Assembly: GCA_013388755.1 (NCBI GenBank)
Contig: JACAEQ010000081.1
Coordinates: 1-54,762 of the forward strand
Origin: Chloroflexota bacterium
Lineage (GTDB): Bacteria; Chloroflexota; Chloroflexia; Chloroflexales; Roseiflexaceae
DNA length: 54,762 bases
Direction of reading: 5' to 3'
The notes under the pieces are model-generated. The model made no database searches. It saw nothing but the letters and a program-made list of their open reading frames with translations, and was not told the origin of the DNA. The position numbers and the translations under genes were made by a program. Below are positions 27,119-35,866 of the stretch, piece after piece. Positions within the stretch are counted from its first letter, which is position 1, and each line of letters starts with the position of its first letter.

Positions 27119-28024
27119 TCACCGCACCAGCCCGATCAACACCGCCTTCCGCCGTTGCGCCTCGTCGCGCGCATTGCGCCCGGCGCACTCAACCGCGCGG
27201 CGGAGCGCCAGCAGGACCCGATACGGGCGAAGCACCGGCTCGCGCACCTGCTCATACACGCGCTGCGTCTCACCATCGTATCCATTGCCATAGCCAACGC
27301 GCAGACTGAACAGCCGCGGATCGTCCGCAGCATCCAGAAACGTCACATGCTCCCAGGCCGGGCTCCAGCTCAACGCATGCTCCCAGCCGAACACGCCACT
27401 CAACATCCAGCGCCCCTCCTGCTGCCGCACCAGCAACGCCTCCGGTGCCAACCCGCCAATGAGGAGTGCCGCCTGGCGCCCCGGTGGAACAAACGTCAAC
27501 AGTCTGTTTCGCACCTGCCCGGCTTCACCATCGGTCAGCACCTGCAGGGCAATCGCCCGATCAAGATCATGTTCCAGGCGCGCCATCAGGTAGCGCTGCT
27601 CATCATCGGCAGCACATGGATCGACGCCTGCCAGTGCACCGTAGCGCCCGCCTGCCAGCCGGTGCACCCGGCAGGCGACCTGCCCCAGGCGTGCGCCGAC
27701 CCGGTACAGGTGCTCTTCGGACAGTTGCGGCAGTTTGCGGGTCAATGGCTCACCTGCGACTCCGCCGAACAATGCCCACGGCCCGCCGAGATCGGCACTG
27801 GCTGCATTCGCGCGCTGCACCTGCGGGACTGGCAGATCGATCTCTGCGCGCAATCGCTCAAGCGCCGTTTCAGCCGTCGCCAGCGCATCGCCTGACGCGA
27901 ACCGCTGCAATACCAGGCGTTCGCCATCGGCCAGCACCAGCGCCCAGCGATCGGCACCCAGCGCGACATACTCACGAATGCGCGCTCCGATCGCGGTTTC
28001 GATCTGTTCGCGGATGAGCTCCAT
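27119..28024 (-). CDS. degenerate aminoglycoside-phosphotransferase-fold protein
   Basis: The 301-residue product looks like the APH/choline kinase fold with its active site erased. The catalytic-loop equivalent LIGGLAPEALLV (188-199) aligns with VHGDLHPGNLLV, so His, Asp and Asn are replaced by Ile189, Gly191 and Ala196. The metal-binding GVIDWE equivalent is GVFGWE, with Gly213 for Asp. The beta-3 segment LVLQRF has Gln40 where Lys is usual. The surrounding framework (LYRVGARLGQVACRVHRL, SPAWEHVTFLD) is retained. It lies inside the glycine cleavage operon between gcvPA and gcvPB. A non-catalytic binding or scaffolding role is inferred. The Shine-Dalgarno is weak, and the alignment is from memory of the family. 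Confidence 0.6.
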   Translation of the reverse strand: MELIREQIETAIGARIREYVALGADRWALVLADGERLVLQRFASGDALATAETALERLRAEIDLPVPQVQRANAASADLGGPWALFGGVAGEPLTRKLPQLSEEHLYRVGARLGQVACRVHRLAGGRYGALAGVDPCAADDEQRYLMARLEHDLDRAIALQVLTDGEAGQVRNRLLTFVPPGRQAALLIGGLAPEALLVRQQEGRWMLSGVFGWEHALSWSPAWEHVTFLDAADDPRLFSLRVGYGNGYDGETQRVYEQVREPVLRPYRVLLALRRAVECAGRNARDEAQRRKAVLIGLVR

Positions 28025-28042
28025 GGCATTCGTTCAATCTGC

Positions 28043-28082
28043 AACGTTCCCACGTTCCCACGTTCAACCTTCAACCTTCAAC
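28043..28082 (-). repeat. drifted 7/8-mer array at gcvPA 3' end
   Basis: On the minus strand GTTGAAGGTTGAAGGTTGAA is followed by two CGTGGGAA octamers. The gcvPA stop TGA is provided by one heptamer. It resembles the (CGTTGAA)4 array at 5615. Confidence 0.75.
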
Positions 28083-29401
28083 GCCTCAACCAACCCATCA
28101 ATATCCCCACGCGAATTCATCTCGGTAACGCACAGCAGCATCGCATCGCCCAGGTGCGGGTAATCGCCGGAAAGGTCATACCCGCCAATGATGCCGCGCT
28201 CGCGCAGCGTCGCGTTGATCTCAGCCACCGGACGCGGCGTGCGTACCACGAATTCCTTGAAGAACGGCCCCTGATCAAGCACCAGGTACCCCGGAAGACG
28301 CGCGATCTGTGCCGCCGCATAATGGGCGCGGTGGTAGCACAGTTCCGCGACACGGCGCATGCCCTGGCGACCGAGCAGGCTAAGATACACCGCCGCAGCC
28401 AGCGCCATCAATCCCTGGTTGGTGCAGATATTGCTGGTTGCGCGTTCACGGCGAATATCCTGTTCGCGGGCGCGCAGCGTGAGCACATACGCCAGCCGGT
28501 TCTCGACATCGCGCGTCACACCGACCAGGCGCCCGGCAATCTTGTGCACGTACTGCTGGCGACAGGTGAAGATCCCCAGGTATGGTCCGCCGAACGACAG
28601 ACCAACCCCCAGCGGCTGCCCTTCTGCCGTCGCAATATCCGCACCGGCCTCACCTGGCGTCTGGAACAGGCCAAGCGCAATCGGGTCAAAATGCGCCACC
28701 ATCAGGGCGCCGGCGGCGTGCGCCGCCGCCGTCAACGGGCGAAGGTCGTGCAGCGTGCCCAGGAAATCCGGGCTCTGCACCATCAGCGCAGCGGTCGATC
28801 CATCAACCAGCGCCGCGACCTCCGCCAACGACGCTTCGGGGTTCTCGTCGCCCGTGATCTCAATATCAACACCCTGGAGCAACGTGCGCATGACCGCGCG
28901 ATACTGCGGGTGAAGCGTGGGCGCGACCACAATCTTGCGCCGGCCACGCACCACATTCACCGCCATGATCGCCGCCTCAGCCAGCGCCGTGCCGCCATCA
29001 TAGTGTGACGCATTTGCGACATCCATGCCGGTCAACGCACACACCAGACTCTGGTACTCGAAAATCGCCTGCAGCGTACCCTGGCTGACCTCAGGCTGGT
29101 AGGGCGTATAGGTGGTGTAGAACTCACCGCGCCGAAGGATCTGATCGACGGCGGCAGGCACAAAATGATTGTAGGCGCCGGCGCCGAGAAAGATCTGGTG
29201 GCTGCCGGCGTGGGCGTTCGCGCGTTCCAGCCGGCTCAATTCACGGCGCAGTTCTGGTTCTGACAGCGGAGCAGGAAGGTCAAGCGCCGGGAAGCGGCGG
29301 TCCGGTGGTATGGCGTCAAACAGATCCTCAATACGCTCACTGCCGATCGTGTTCAGCATCACGACACGATCATCATCAGTAATCGGAATATAATGCGTCA
29401 T
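28064..29401 (-). CDS. gcvPA: glycine dehydrogenase subunit 1 (P protein, GcvPA)
   Basis: The 445-residue subunit is the N-terminal half of the two-subunit glycine decarboxylase. It contains RGEFYTTYTPYQPEVSQGTL, ANASHYDGGTALAEAAIMAV, QSPDFLGTLHDL and SNICTNQGLMALAAAVYLSL, all characteristic. GAGGG six bases before the ATG at codon 3 of the longest frame supports this start. It precedes the pseudokinase-like gene, with a heptamer array providing its stop. Confidence 0.95.
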   Translation of the reverse strand: MTHYIPITDDDRVVMLNTIGSERIEDLFDAIPPDRRFPALDLPAPLSEPELRRELSRLERANAHAGSHQIFLGAGAYNHFVPAAVDQILRRGEFYTTYTPYQPEVSQGTLQAIFEYQSLVCALTGMDVANASHYDGGTALAEAAIMAVNVVRGRRKIVVAPTLHPQYRAVMRTLLQGVDIEITGDENPEASLAEVAALVDGSTAALMVQSPDFLGTLHDLRPLTAAAHAAGALMVAHFDPIALGLFQTPGEAGADIATAEGQPLGVGLSFGGPYLGIFTCRQQYVHKIAGRLVGVTRDVENRLAYVLTLRAREQDIRRERATSNICTNQGLMALAAAVYLSLLGRQGMRRVAELCYHRAHYAAAQIARLPGYLVLDQGPFFKEFVVRTPRPVAEINATLRERGIIGGYDLSGDYPHLGDAMLLCVTEMNSRGDIDGLVEALKVEG

Positions 29402-29432
29402 TCTCATCCCTCATCAGATTAACGGATTGGAT

Positions 29433-29521
29433 GTCATTGCGAGCGAAACGAAGCAATCGAGCGGCGCGAGCAGAGATTGCATCAGCCACGCGTCGCTCGC
29501 TGCGCGCTCCACGCGGTGACA
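29433..29521 (-). repeat. dispersed repeat family 1, reverse copy
   Basis: TCATTGCGAG at the left end and the inverted TGCAATCTCTG and CAGCGAGCGACGCGTGGC segments identify a shortened member of the family in reverse orientation. It lies inside the gcv operon, between gcvH and gcvPA. Confidence 0.7.
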
Positions 29522-29549
29522 GGCGGCGGAGCGTTGTTCGGATCGGCAC

Positions 29550-29939
29550 TCAGTGCTTCAACGTCTCAACATACGCCGCATATGCGTCCGCACTCATCAG
29601 CGCACCAATCCCCGGCGCAACCTTGATCTTCACCAGCCATCCTGCGCCGTAGGGATCGTTGTTGATCAACTCAGGGTTATTGGCTAGCGCTTCATTCACG
29701 GCCAGGATTTCACCGGCAACCGGCAAGTAGAGATCTGACGCGGCCTTCACCGACTCAACCACGCCAAACACGGCCTCGGCGTCAAAACGTGCCCCGACCT
29801 GCGGCAGATCAACGTACACGACGTCACCAAGCGCATCCTGCGCATAGTCAGTGATGCCGACCGTCCCTTCATCACCCTCGATCCGAATCCATTCGTGCGA
29901 CTTGCTGTACTGTAATTCGACAGGTGTATTGAACGCCAT
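29550..29939 (-). CDS. gcvH: glycine cleavage system H protein
   Basis: The 129-residue lipoyl carrier has SKSHEWIRIEGDEGTVGITD at the N-terminus and the lipoylation lysine in GVVESVKAASDLY. It shuttles the aminomethyl group between the P, T and L proteins. GGAGGAG just before the ATG fixes the start; the open frame upstream is not coding. The length is standard. Confidence 0.97.
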   Translation of the reverse strand: MAFNTPVELQYSKSHEWIRIEGDEGTVGITDYAQDALGDVVYVDLPQVGARFDAEAVFGVVESVKAASDLYLPVAGEILAVNEALANNPELINNDPYGAGWLVKIKVAPGIGALMSADAYAAYVETLKH

Positions 29940-30048
29940 GATCTCCTCCAAGACACATCGAGAACTGAGAATTGAGAACCGGGAATGATATGACAAACCC
30001 ACAACCTGCGCCGAGGGAACGGGGTCCACGATCCACGGTTCACAATTC

Positions 30049-31161
30049 TTACTTCTTGTACCGTGGCCGATAGAATGGCATCTTTACCACGCGGGCGCGC
30101 ACGGGCTTCTCGCGCACGATGACATCGAACTCGGTGCCTTCGGTGGAGAATTCGACCGGCACATACCCCATGCCGAGGTTCTTACCGAGCGTCGGCGACG
30201 GCATACCGCTGGTCACACGCCCGATCGGCGTGCCGTCCGTCGTGTGGATGGCATAGTCACCGCGGGCAATGCCGCGCCCCACCATCTCAAAGCCGATCAA
30301 CCGGCGCTTCACGCCTTCCTGTTTCACCTGCTGCAACGTCTCACGACCGATGAAGTCTCCCTTGTCGAGTTTCACCACCCAGCCGAGGCGCGCCTCGTAC
30401 GGGTTGATGTCATCGGCAATCTCGTGACCATACAGCGCCAGGCACGCTTCAAAGCGCAGACTGTCGCGCGCGCCCAGGCCACAGGGCTTCACGCCCGAAT
30501 CGCGCCCGGCATCGAGCAAACCATCCCAGAGGCGGTCAACATCGGCGGTGGCGACGAACAGTTCGAATCCATCTTCGCCGGTGTAGCCGGTACGTGCGAC
30601 GAGTGCGGGCACGTCCAGCACACTGCCACGCGCCACGGCATGAAACGGCAACGCCGCAAGTTCCCTGCCAGCGACGTGCGCCAGCAGTTCCTCCGCAGCC
30701 GGGCCTTGCAGCGCCAGCATGCCGATCCGGTCGGAAGCATCGGCCAGATCGACATCGAAGCCCGCCGCGTGATCGCGCATCCAGGCGACATCCTTCGCGA
30801 TATTGGCGGCATTGATCACAACCAGGTAATCATTGCCCAGGTTATAGATGAAGATGTCATCAACGATCCCGCCATCAGGGCGGCACATGAGCGCATAGTT
30901 CGCCCGCCCTGCCGGGATCGCAGCCACATCGAACGTCACGAGGCGCTGGAGGAATGAGAGCGCATCGGGGCCACGCACTTCAACCTCGCCCATGTGGCTG
31001 ATGTCGAACAGGCCGGCAGCCTCACGCACCGCGCGATGCTCATCAATGATCCCGCTGTACTGGACAGGCATCTCCCAGCCGCCAAACTCAACCATGCGCC
31101 CGCCAAGCGCCAGGTGGCGCTGATACAATGGCGTGCGCCGCAACGCACCCTGGCCGGCCAT
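30049..31161 (-). CDS. gcvT: aminomethyltransferase (glycine cleavage T protein)
   Basis: The 370-residue T protein transfers the methylene group from aminomethyl-GcvH to tetrahydrofolate and releases ammonia. It has RTPLYQRHLALGGRMVEFGG, the folate-site region FDISHMGEVEVRGPDA, ANYALMCRPDGGIVDDIFIY, TGYTGEDGFELFV and GLGARDSLRFEACLALYGHE. GGAG six bases before the ATG sets the start. It is the first gene behind the glycine riboswitch. Confidence 0.96.
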   Translation of the reverse strand: MAGQGALRRTPLYQRHLALGGRMVEFGGWEMPVQYSGIIDEHRAVREAAGLFDISHMGEVEVRGPDALSFLQRLVTFDVAAIPAGRANYALMCRPDGGIVDDIFIYNLGNDYLVVINAANIAKDVAWMRDHAAGFDVDLADASDRIGMLALQGPAAEELLAHVAGRELAALPFHAVARGSVLDVPALVARTGYTGEDGFELFVATADVDRLWDGLLDAGRDSGVKPCGLGARDSLRFEACLALYGHEIADDINPYEARLGWVVKLDKGDFIGRETLQQVKQEGVKRRLIGFEMVGRGIARGDYAIHTTDGTPIGRVTSGMPSPTLGKNLGMGYVPVEFSTEGTEFDVIVREKPVRARVVKMPFYRPRYKK

Positions 31162-31207
31162 CAGGCAATCTCCTTCGTAAACAAAAACGGACGGAATCAA
31201 GCTCTAT

Positions 31208-31395
31208 GCCTGACTCTGTCCGTTGACCTGAGAGATGCCCCGCAGAGCGGGTTTCTCCGTCGGTGCCCGCAGAGCGGGCTCTCCAGAGGATCGTCGGGGC
31301 GCAGTCCTTCAGCCTGAGAGATTCACACAGGGCTCGGCAACCCCGGCTTGCTCCTTCGGCGACCGCTGGGCGGCGCTCTCCCGCGCCCGTCATTC
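31208..31395 (-). promoter_or_regulatory. tandem glycine riboswitch
   Basis: Read on the minus strand, the leader holds two glycine aptamers. The first has GGGAGAGCGCC, CCGAAGGAGCAAGCC and AATCTCTCAGGCTGAAGGACTG, which I split as AATCTCTCAGG then AAGGAC. The linker CTCTGGAGAGCCCG starts the second, which has CACCGACGGAGAAACC and ATCTCTCAGGT...ACGGACAGAG. The conserved sequence and order match the known glycine riboswitch. It lies directly upstream of gcvT and should turn on the cleavage operon when glycine is abundant. Confidence 0.95.
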
Positions 31396-31415
31396 GTCGG
31401 TATTGGTTTGTTCTC

Positions 31416-31424
31416 AGTATACCA
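31416..31424 (-). promoter_or_regulatory. extended -10 promoter of gcv operon
   Basis: On the minus strand TGGTATACT is an extended -10 box. Transcription would start about 10-15 bases before the first riboswitch aptamer, which is the right spacing. A good -35 is not evident. Confidence 0.55.
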
Positions 31425-31856
31425 CTGAATGGCCCGTAGCGTGCGGCATCCTACGCCGCGCGCGGTGTCCTGCGCCGCTCTGTCGCAGGGCTCGTGCAGT
31501 AGCACTGCCGGCGAACCCGGCGTGGAAAAAACGGAATTTGCCCGTCTCAATGCTTCCAGGTTCTAGTGCGGCCCCATCCGCATCACGGGTGAGGGATGCC
31601 ATGTCCTTGCGAGCGCTAGCGAAGCTCCATGTCAAACGCCGCGATGGCTTCCGCCACGCTGCGCTCGCTGCAGGCGGTCGCTGACGCTCCTCGCCACGAC
31701 CGCCTGCGGGCCGTTCATACGCCCGCACGCGCGTGCCGTCACATGTATGGGAACGGTCTGCCGCGGTATCAATCGGGAAGCGTGGAGCAAAAACACCCCA
31801 CCGCTGGAGACGGATGTCGCTCAAGCCCTGAGCCGGGGGGTTGCATCTGGGAGCCG
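31425..31856. other. gene-free region upstream of the gcv promoter
   Basis: About 430 bases lie between the gcv promoter and the 3' end of the receiver-HTH gene. I see no gene. A reversed repeat family 1 copy occupies 31600-31700. Open frames in the rest look like shadows of repeat and GC-rich DNA. Confidence 0.5.
31600..31700 (-). repeat. dispersed repeat family 1, reverse copy
   Basis: The segment reads CCTTGCGAGCGCTAGCGAAG ... CTGCAGGCGGTCGCTGACGC, the reverse complement of the family core at 24374 with some decay in its left arm. Confidence 0.75.
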
Positions 31857-32654
31857 TTACAGGAAGTAGATGCCCGCCATTAGCATCACCAGCAGCACTG
31901 CCACGGCAAGTAGCGGCGTCAGCACACCCGGCTGTGGGCGCTGCGGTCGTGGTTCACGCAGTGTGACGCCAAGATAGCCGGCATAGGCTCTCAGGACTGC
32001 GCGCCGCTGCGGCGAAGGAATGTAATCCCACTGCTCCTCTTCAACAGCCTGAAGAAAATCCCAGCGAACGCGACATTCGCGCTCGGCCTGATAGAGCGAC
32101 AGTCCGCGCCGACGACGCGCATCGCGCAGCACCGGGCCAGGGCGCGGGCGTGGTATTGCCGGGGAACGAGGGTCGGCAGTCTGTGGCGCAGCCTGTCTTT
32201 CCGGCAACACCGGCATCTCGAGAGGCGTGGCAAGTGATGGTGCAGCGGTCGGCACAGCGCCACGCGCCCGTAACGGCGAATCCGGGCGGCATACGGCCCG
32301 GTTCAGCGTCGCCTCAATGCGGGCATGTAGCTGAGCAATGCGAAACGGCTTCATGATATAGTCGTCTGCTCCCGCAGCAAAACCAGCCATGACATCGGCA
32401 TCGGCATCCTTCGCGGTAAGCAGAATAATCGGTACGGCGGAACTGGCGCGAATCTGGCGACAGATGTCCCACCCGTTCAGACACGGCATCATGACGTCAA
32501 GGAGTACCAGATCCGGTCGTATCACGACGAATTGCTGGAGTGCCTGCATACCATCATACAGGCAGACGGTACGATAACCCAGACCACGGAGCTGGTGACT
32601 GATGAGACTATTGATCGCCGGGTCGTCATCAACGACCATGATCGTCGCTTGCAT
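31857..32654 (-). CDS. receiver domain fused to RodZ-like HTH and a membrane helix
   Basis: The 265-residue protein starts with a CheY-like receiver: VVDDDPAINSL, the phospho-Asp in LVLLDVMMP, Thr in ILLTAKD and Lys in YIMKPF. A Pro-rich linker (about residues 130-175) leads to a RodZ-type (HTH_25) helix-turn-helix: LRDARRRRGLSLYQAERECRVRWDFLQAVEEEQWDYIPSPQ, given in parts as LRDARRRRGLSLYQAE and VRWDFLQAVEEEQWDYIPSP. It ends in one membrane helix, GVLTPLLAVAVLLVMLMAGI. The start has AGGGTGA five bases before it. It begins six bases after the HEAT gene stop, so the two form an operon. The layout is unlike the usual DNA-binding response regulators. Confidence 0.82.
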   Translation of the reverse strand: MQATIMVVDDDPAINSLISHQLRGLGYRTVCLYDGMQALQQFVVIRPDLVLLDVMMPCLNGWDICRQIRASSAVPIILLTAKDADADVMAGFAAGADDYIMKPFRIAQLHARIEATLNRAVCRPDSPLRARGAVPTAAPSLATPLEMPVLPERQAAPQTADPRSPAIPRPRPGPVLRDARRRRGLSLYQAERECRVRWDFLQAVEEEQWDYIPSPQRRAVLRAYAGYLGVTLREPRPQRPQPGVLTPLLAVAVLLVMLMAGIYFL

Positions 32655-32659
32655 GACTG

Positions 32660-35611
32660 TCACCCTGTCACCTGGCCGGCCGGCTGAAGCAGCGCGTACA
32701 GTTCGTGCATCGCCAGCGCGCTCACACACGGATCCGTTTCGTCTTCCGCCAGTGTGCTTAACTCCAGCCACGCATCCACGCCACCCTGCCTGCCAAGATG
32801 AGCGATACACGCGGCGCGCAGGGTCACTGGTGCCAGCGGATCGCGCACTATCGCCAGCACCTCCAGCGGTGTTTCGCCAGAGGGCAGGCTGGCGACTGCT
32901 GCCGCACGAAGCTGCAGATCCTCAGTGGCATCACCCAGCAGTGCCGCACATACCGGCGTTGCCTGCTGTCGCCCGGCCAGATGCATCAGCGCGTGCAGGC
33001 GAAGCGGCAAGGGGCACAGGCGATCACGAGCGATCTGCTCCGCAATCATGCCCAGATGGCCATGTTCCGCCAGCAGGCTGGCTGCCCGCATACGCAGCAG
33101 CAACGATCCGTGCCCCAGGTATGGTCGCAGCAAACGGGGGGCATCTGCATCGCCAATTCGCAGTAGCGCCTCGATAGCGGCCAGCTTCAACGCCGCATCG
33201 GCGTACGGATTGAGCGCGGCGCGCACCAGTACCGGACTGATACTCAGATCACCGCAACTCGCCAGCGCCTCGATGGCAGCCCGTGCCACTTCCGGCCGCG
33301 CATCCGCGCTGAAACGAATCATCAGTGGTCGTGCGGCGACATCACCTGCCCGGCCCAGCGCCCGCAACGCGCCGGCAATCAGCGGTGCCGGTGGGCGTTC
33401 ATCCCGCACCAGATCGCGCAACAGACGACACGTCGCGTCGCTGATTGCTGCCGGTAGACTGGCCGCAGCCGTGCCGCGCTCTTCCGGTGTATGATCGGCA
33501 CTGGCTGCTATGCGCGCCAGCGTGGTCTCGGCTGCGGGGTTTGCCAGGCGCCCGAGCGCCATGAGCGCCCGTTCACGTAGCACAGGCGTGCTTGCCAGAT
33601 CATCAATCAGGCGAATAAGCAGCGGTGCGGATGCCACATCATTGGCACGGCCCAGCGCCTCGATCGCCAGTTCGTGAGCATACGCGTCACACCCAGGCTG
33701 TGTCAGGATGCTGCGTACCAGTGCCGGGCCATGATCGCGCACGATCAACCGCTCAAGAATCTGCCAGCGTATTGCTGCATCAAGGCCGGCATCAAGGAAA
33801 TGGCGTAACAGCGCATCATCACTGGCAGACGTATCAAGTGCAGCAACGAGCGCCGCCGCAACGCGGGCACCAGCGCCAGCGCGCATTGCCGCCTCGATCG
33901 CTGCCGTCGCTGGCGCACCGCTGCAGCGTGCCAGGGCCGCCGCAGCCGCACAGCGAATCTGGTCAACTTCCATCGCCAGAAACTGCTCGAGCGTTGTCGG
34001 TTGCTCCGCCGAGGTGGAGGCCGTAGCCATCACACGTGCCAGGCGCATGGCCAGCGGCGCCGTCAACGCACCTTTCGTAAGACAGGCGCCGGCGGGTTGC
34101 GCCAGCATGTCAGCCGGTACGACACCACGTAAGCGCATCGCAGCCCCGGCTCCGGCCAGTGATCCCAGGACGCCAACCGCCTCCTCGTCGCCAATCTTTC
34201 CCAACGCAGCAATCACCGCCAGTGTCAACTCGACATCGGCACACGTCACAGCCAGGAGCCGTATCATCGCCCGGCGCGCAACAACCGCATAGGGCCGGAA
34301 GGCCGGCGCTGCCAGCGCCTCACAGGCGGCAGCGACAACCGGCGCCGGTGCGGTTGCATCAAGTAACAGGCGCACAAGATCGGGAACTGCGGCAGGACCG
34401 GTCGCCACGCGCGCGGCGGCGGCACGCACTTCGGCGTGGAGCAATGGATCGCGCAACAATGCCAGCAAGCGAGGATGATCGGCGGCCCGGCGGCCCGCCG
34501 CCGCCGCCGCGCGCACCCGCGCCGCAAGCGGCAACGTACCATCCCCGGCACAGCGCTGCAGCACCGGCGCCACATCCCATGTCGTCTCTATGCTCAGACG
34601 CAGCACACTCTCGAGCCGGACGTCCGCCGGCGCATCCTTGCGCAACGCCAGGCGCACCAGCGCGGCAATTGCGTCGCGCGCCGGACTGGCCGTCAGCAAC
34701 TCGACGGCGCCTCGTCGTAGCGAACTACTACCGTCCAGGCAAGCCATGGCAACCACGTTCCAGAATGCACCGGTATCTAGCTGCGCCAGAATGTGAAGCG
34801 CAGCCAGCCGCAATGCCGGGCCACACGCAGCATTGGCGACGAGCGCGCACGTGACATGCTCACAACGCATCACACCGGCTGTCGAGGTCGAGAAGAACTG
34901 CAGGCAAGCAAGCGCGTCCGTTTCCGGCAGCGACCGCAGGCCAGGGGCACCATGCAGTGCATCAACATGCACCCAGCGCGAAATCGCGCCAGCCAGTACA
35001 GGCGGATCGACGGCAATGCTGCTATCCAGAGCCGCCAGTCGATCGGCCGCATCCCATGCCAGAACCGCAGGTGTTGCCTCATCAAACGCCAGGCGGAGCA
35101 GCCGGGGGAGCGCCAGTTCCGCAGGAAGCACATCGAACAGGCGACCCAGCAGGCGCCGCGGCGACTTCCCACGCCGTACCAGGTCATCGAGCGCATCATC
35201 GAGTGAAGGAAGACAATCGAGCAATGCCTGAAGCACGCCGTCTGATTCCACCGGCCCGCTCCGTCCCTCGGCCAGCGCCGTCACGACACGCACCGGCCAG
35301 AGTGCGCTGCCACGCGAACCAGCCCTGAGACAGGCGGTCAGTGTCAGCAAATCGTGCGGCGAATCCACGCTATGACGCCAGAGCATCGTAAAGAGGGGGG
35401 ACGGATCCTCCAGCCAGGCGGCAAGGTGTAACGCGACAGCAGCACGATCCAGAGGCGCCAGGGCCGCCAGCATGGTGTAGTGACCAGTTGTCGCGATGTC
35501 ACGCGCCAGCCTGATCGTGGCGCCGGCATCACCGGGTGGCGCAGCGACCGCATCCGGTACAGCGCCGGGCACGTGGCGCCGCAACCGGCGGAACAGATCG
35601 ATTCCAATCAT
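32660..35611 (-). CDS. large HEAT-repeat protein
   Basis: The 983-residue protein consists almost wholly of helical repeats of about 30 residues of the HEAT/PBS-lyase type, for example LVRLLLDATAPAPVVAAACE, AIEALGRANDVASAPLLIRL and ALGRLANPAAETTLARIA. Such solenoids bind other proteins. No enzyme motif, signal peptide or membrane helix is visible. The ATG chosen lies after the promoter at 35657-35685; an in-frame TTG further upstream lies inside that promoter and is rejected. It is co-transcribed with the receiver-HTH-membrane protein, so it may be the partner that this membrane protein recruits or senses. Confidence 0.85.
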   Translation of the reverse strand: MIGIDLFRRLRRHVPGAVPDAVAAPPGDAGATIRLARDIATTGHYTMLAALAPLDRAAVALHLAAWLEDPSPLFTMLWRHSVDSPHDLLTLTACLRAGSRGSALWPVRVVTALAEGRSGPVESDGVLQALLDCLPSLDDALDDLVRRGKSPRRLLGRLFDVLPAELALPRLLRLAFDEATPAVLAWDAADRLAALDSSIAVDPPVLAGAISRWVHVDALHGAPGLRSLPETDALACLQFFSTSTAGVMRCEHVTCALVANAACGPALRLAALHILAQLDTGAFWNVVAMACLDGSSSLRRGAVELLTASPARDAIAALVRLALRKDAPADVRLESVLRLSIETTWDVAPVLQRCAGDGTLPLAARVRAAAAAGRRAADHPRLLALLRDPLLHAEVRAAAARVATGPAAVPDLVRLLLDATAPAPVVAAACEALAAPAFRPYAVVARRAMIRLLAVTCADVELTLAVIAALGKIGDEEAVGVLGSLAGAGAAMRLRGVVPADMLAQPAGACLTKGALTAPLAMRLARVMATASTSAEQPTTLEQFLAMEVDQIRCAAAAALARCSGAPATAAIEAAMRAGAGARVAAALVAALDTSASDDALLRHFLDAGLDAAIRWQILERLIVRDHGPALVRSILTQPGCDAYAHELAIEALGRANDVASAPLLIRLIDDLASTPVLRERALMALGRLANPAAETTLARIAASADHTPEERGTAAASLPAAISDATCRLLRDLVRDERPPAPLIAGALRALGRAGDVAARPLMIRFSADARPEVARAAIEALASCGDLSISPVLVRAALNPYADAALKLAAIEALLRIGDADAPRLLRPYLGHGSLLLRMRAASLLAEHGHLGMIAEQIARDRLCPLPLRLHALMHLAGRQQATPVCAALLGDATEDLQLRAAAVASLPSGETPLEVLAIVRDPLAPVTLRAACIAHLGRQGGVDAWLELSTLAEDETDPCVSALAMHELYALLQPAGQVTG

Positions 35612-35656
35612 GGCCAGTTGTCCACGGGCAGACGCAGAGACCTCGTTTCTCTCCTG

Positions 35657-35685
35657 GTTATACGCTATTGACAGCAATACGGTAA
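35657..35685 (-). promoter_or_regulatory. sigma-70 promoter of HEAT/receiver operon
   Basis: On the minus strand TTACCG (35680-35685) and TATAAC (35657-35662) are separated by 17 bases. The predicted start near 35650 leaves about 40 bases before the chosen ATG. Confidence 0.6.
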
Positions 35686-35728
35686 GCTAGTGACATTACA
35701 AGCGGTTCACGTCACGGATGCACAATGC

Positions 35729-35744
35729 GTAACGGTATTGTTAC
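35729..35744. promoter_or_regulatory. inverted repeat between divergent promoters
   Basis: GTAAC-N6-GTTAC lies about 45 bases upstream of the HEAT operon -35 and about 35 bases upstream of the kinase -10. It is placed where a shared regulator could act, but the half-sites are short. Confidence 0.3.
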
Positions 35745-35774
35745 AAGATCGCCTACTCCGCGAACAGGAGAGCA

Positions 35775-35783
35775 TGCTATACT
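35775..35783 (+). promoter_or_regulatory. extended -10 promoter of Ser/Thr kinase gene
   Basis: TGCTATACT matches the boxes at 3861 and 19796. It lies upstream of the MITE-like element, so the mRNA would carry that element in its leader. Confidence 0.45.
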
Positions 35784-35866
35784 CGCTCCAGCCCCGGGCG
35801 TCACGGGTCTGGTGCAGGTGCTCTGTGATATGTCTCCATCACCCGGGATACGGCGACGTCAGGCTA

